Shown here: positions 33,208-33,256 of the stretch, one piece after another
How the letters are laid out: the number at the start of each line of letters is the position of its first letter
Position numbering within the stretch: the first letter of the stretch is position 1
Assembly (NCBI GenBank): GCA_020049895.1
Contig: JAGVLE010000028.1
Location: forward strand, 1-33,256
Direction: 5' to 3'
Source: Alphaproteobacteria bacterium
GTDB lineage: Bacteria > Pseudomonadota > Alphaproteobacteria > UBA9655
Length of the DNA: 33,256 nucleotides
Made by a program: the position numbers and the translations under genes
Notes under the pieces: model-generated
Told to the model about the DNA's origin: nothing
What the model saw: only the letters and a program-made list of their open reading frames with translations
The model's database searches: none

Positions 33208-33256
33208 AGTATTAAGCACGCAATAAGTGAGGCTAAGATGGATCACTATAGAAAGA
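33168..33256 (+). mobile_element. Possible left end of an insertion sequence, partial
   Basis: From about 33168 the reading of the adhesin-like gene loses its repeat pattern. After its stop comes GCTAAG, then an ATG at 33238 giving MDHYRK before the window ends. Some IS30-type transposases start in a similar way (M..Y..L). Only six codons are visible, so this is a guess. Confidence 0.25.

Overview
The window looks like part of an alphaproteobacterial genome, most likely an intracellular (amoeba- or protist-associated) lineage of the Holosporales/Paracaedibacter/Odyssella kind. The grounds are inference: moderately AT-rich DNA, a hybrid conjugation gene set like the Rickettsiales amplified genetic element (F-type TraH/TraG/TraD with Ti-type TraA/TraC/TraD), many relics of mobile DNA, and several enzymes that carry signal peptides although their relatives act in the cytosol.

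Region 1 (1-25575) reads as the right part of an integrative conjugative element (ICE). It opens with a partial ribbon-helix-helix antitoxin and the F-type genes traH-traG-traD (190-6094). Cargo follows on the minus strand: a papain-like/NlpC-like protein, a trypsin-like protease beside a truncated gene, and a relaxase C-terminus relic (6027-8100). Then comes a lasso-peptide locus (8252-17510), the Ti-type relaxase traA diverging from traC/traD across a candidate oriT (17600-21435), a YhcG-type nuclease paired with an unknown gene, a 58-residue membrane protein, and a P4-type tyrosine integrase. The element ends at tandem arm-type repeats and a 3' half of a tRNA-Lys gene (about 25523-25575), read as the attachment site.

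The main discovery is the lasso locus. One fused B protein (RRE plus transglutaminase-like protease) and one asparagine-synthetase-like C cyclase are surrounded by six small genes. Each has a leader with Thr at -2, a core beginning with Gly, and Glu at core position 8 (five peptides) or 9 (one). Five lie on the plus strand. The sixth is on the minus strand directly upstream of an ABC exporter that would be the D protein. An exported AAA+ ATPase and a small secreted protein sit between precursors 1 and 2.

Region 2 (25576-33256) is chromosomal or older mobile DNA. It holds a truncated copy of a secreted-protein gene, an integrase relic with an in-frame stop, an exported ThiD-TenA fusion, a secreted putative PD-(D/E)XK nuclease followed by a lipoprotein, a DUF5681-type protein, two unknown or repeat-rich secreted proteins, and a transposase relic. 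The last large gene may be cut by an insertion sequence running off the right edge.
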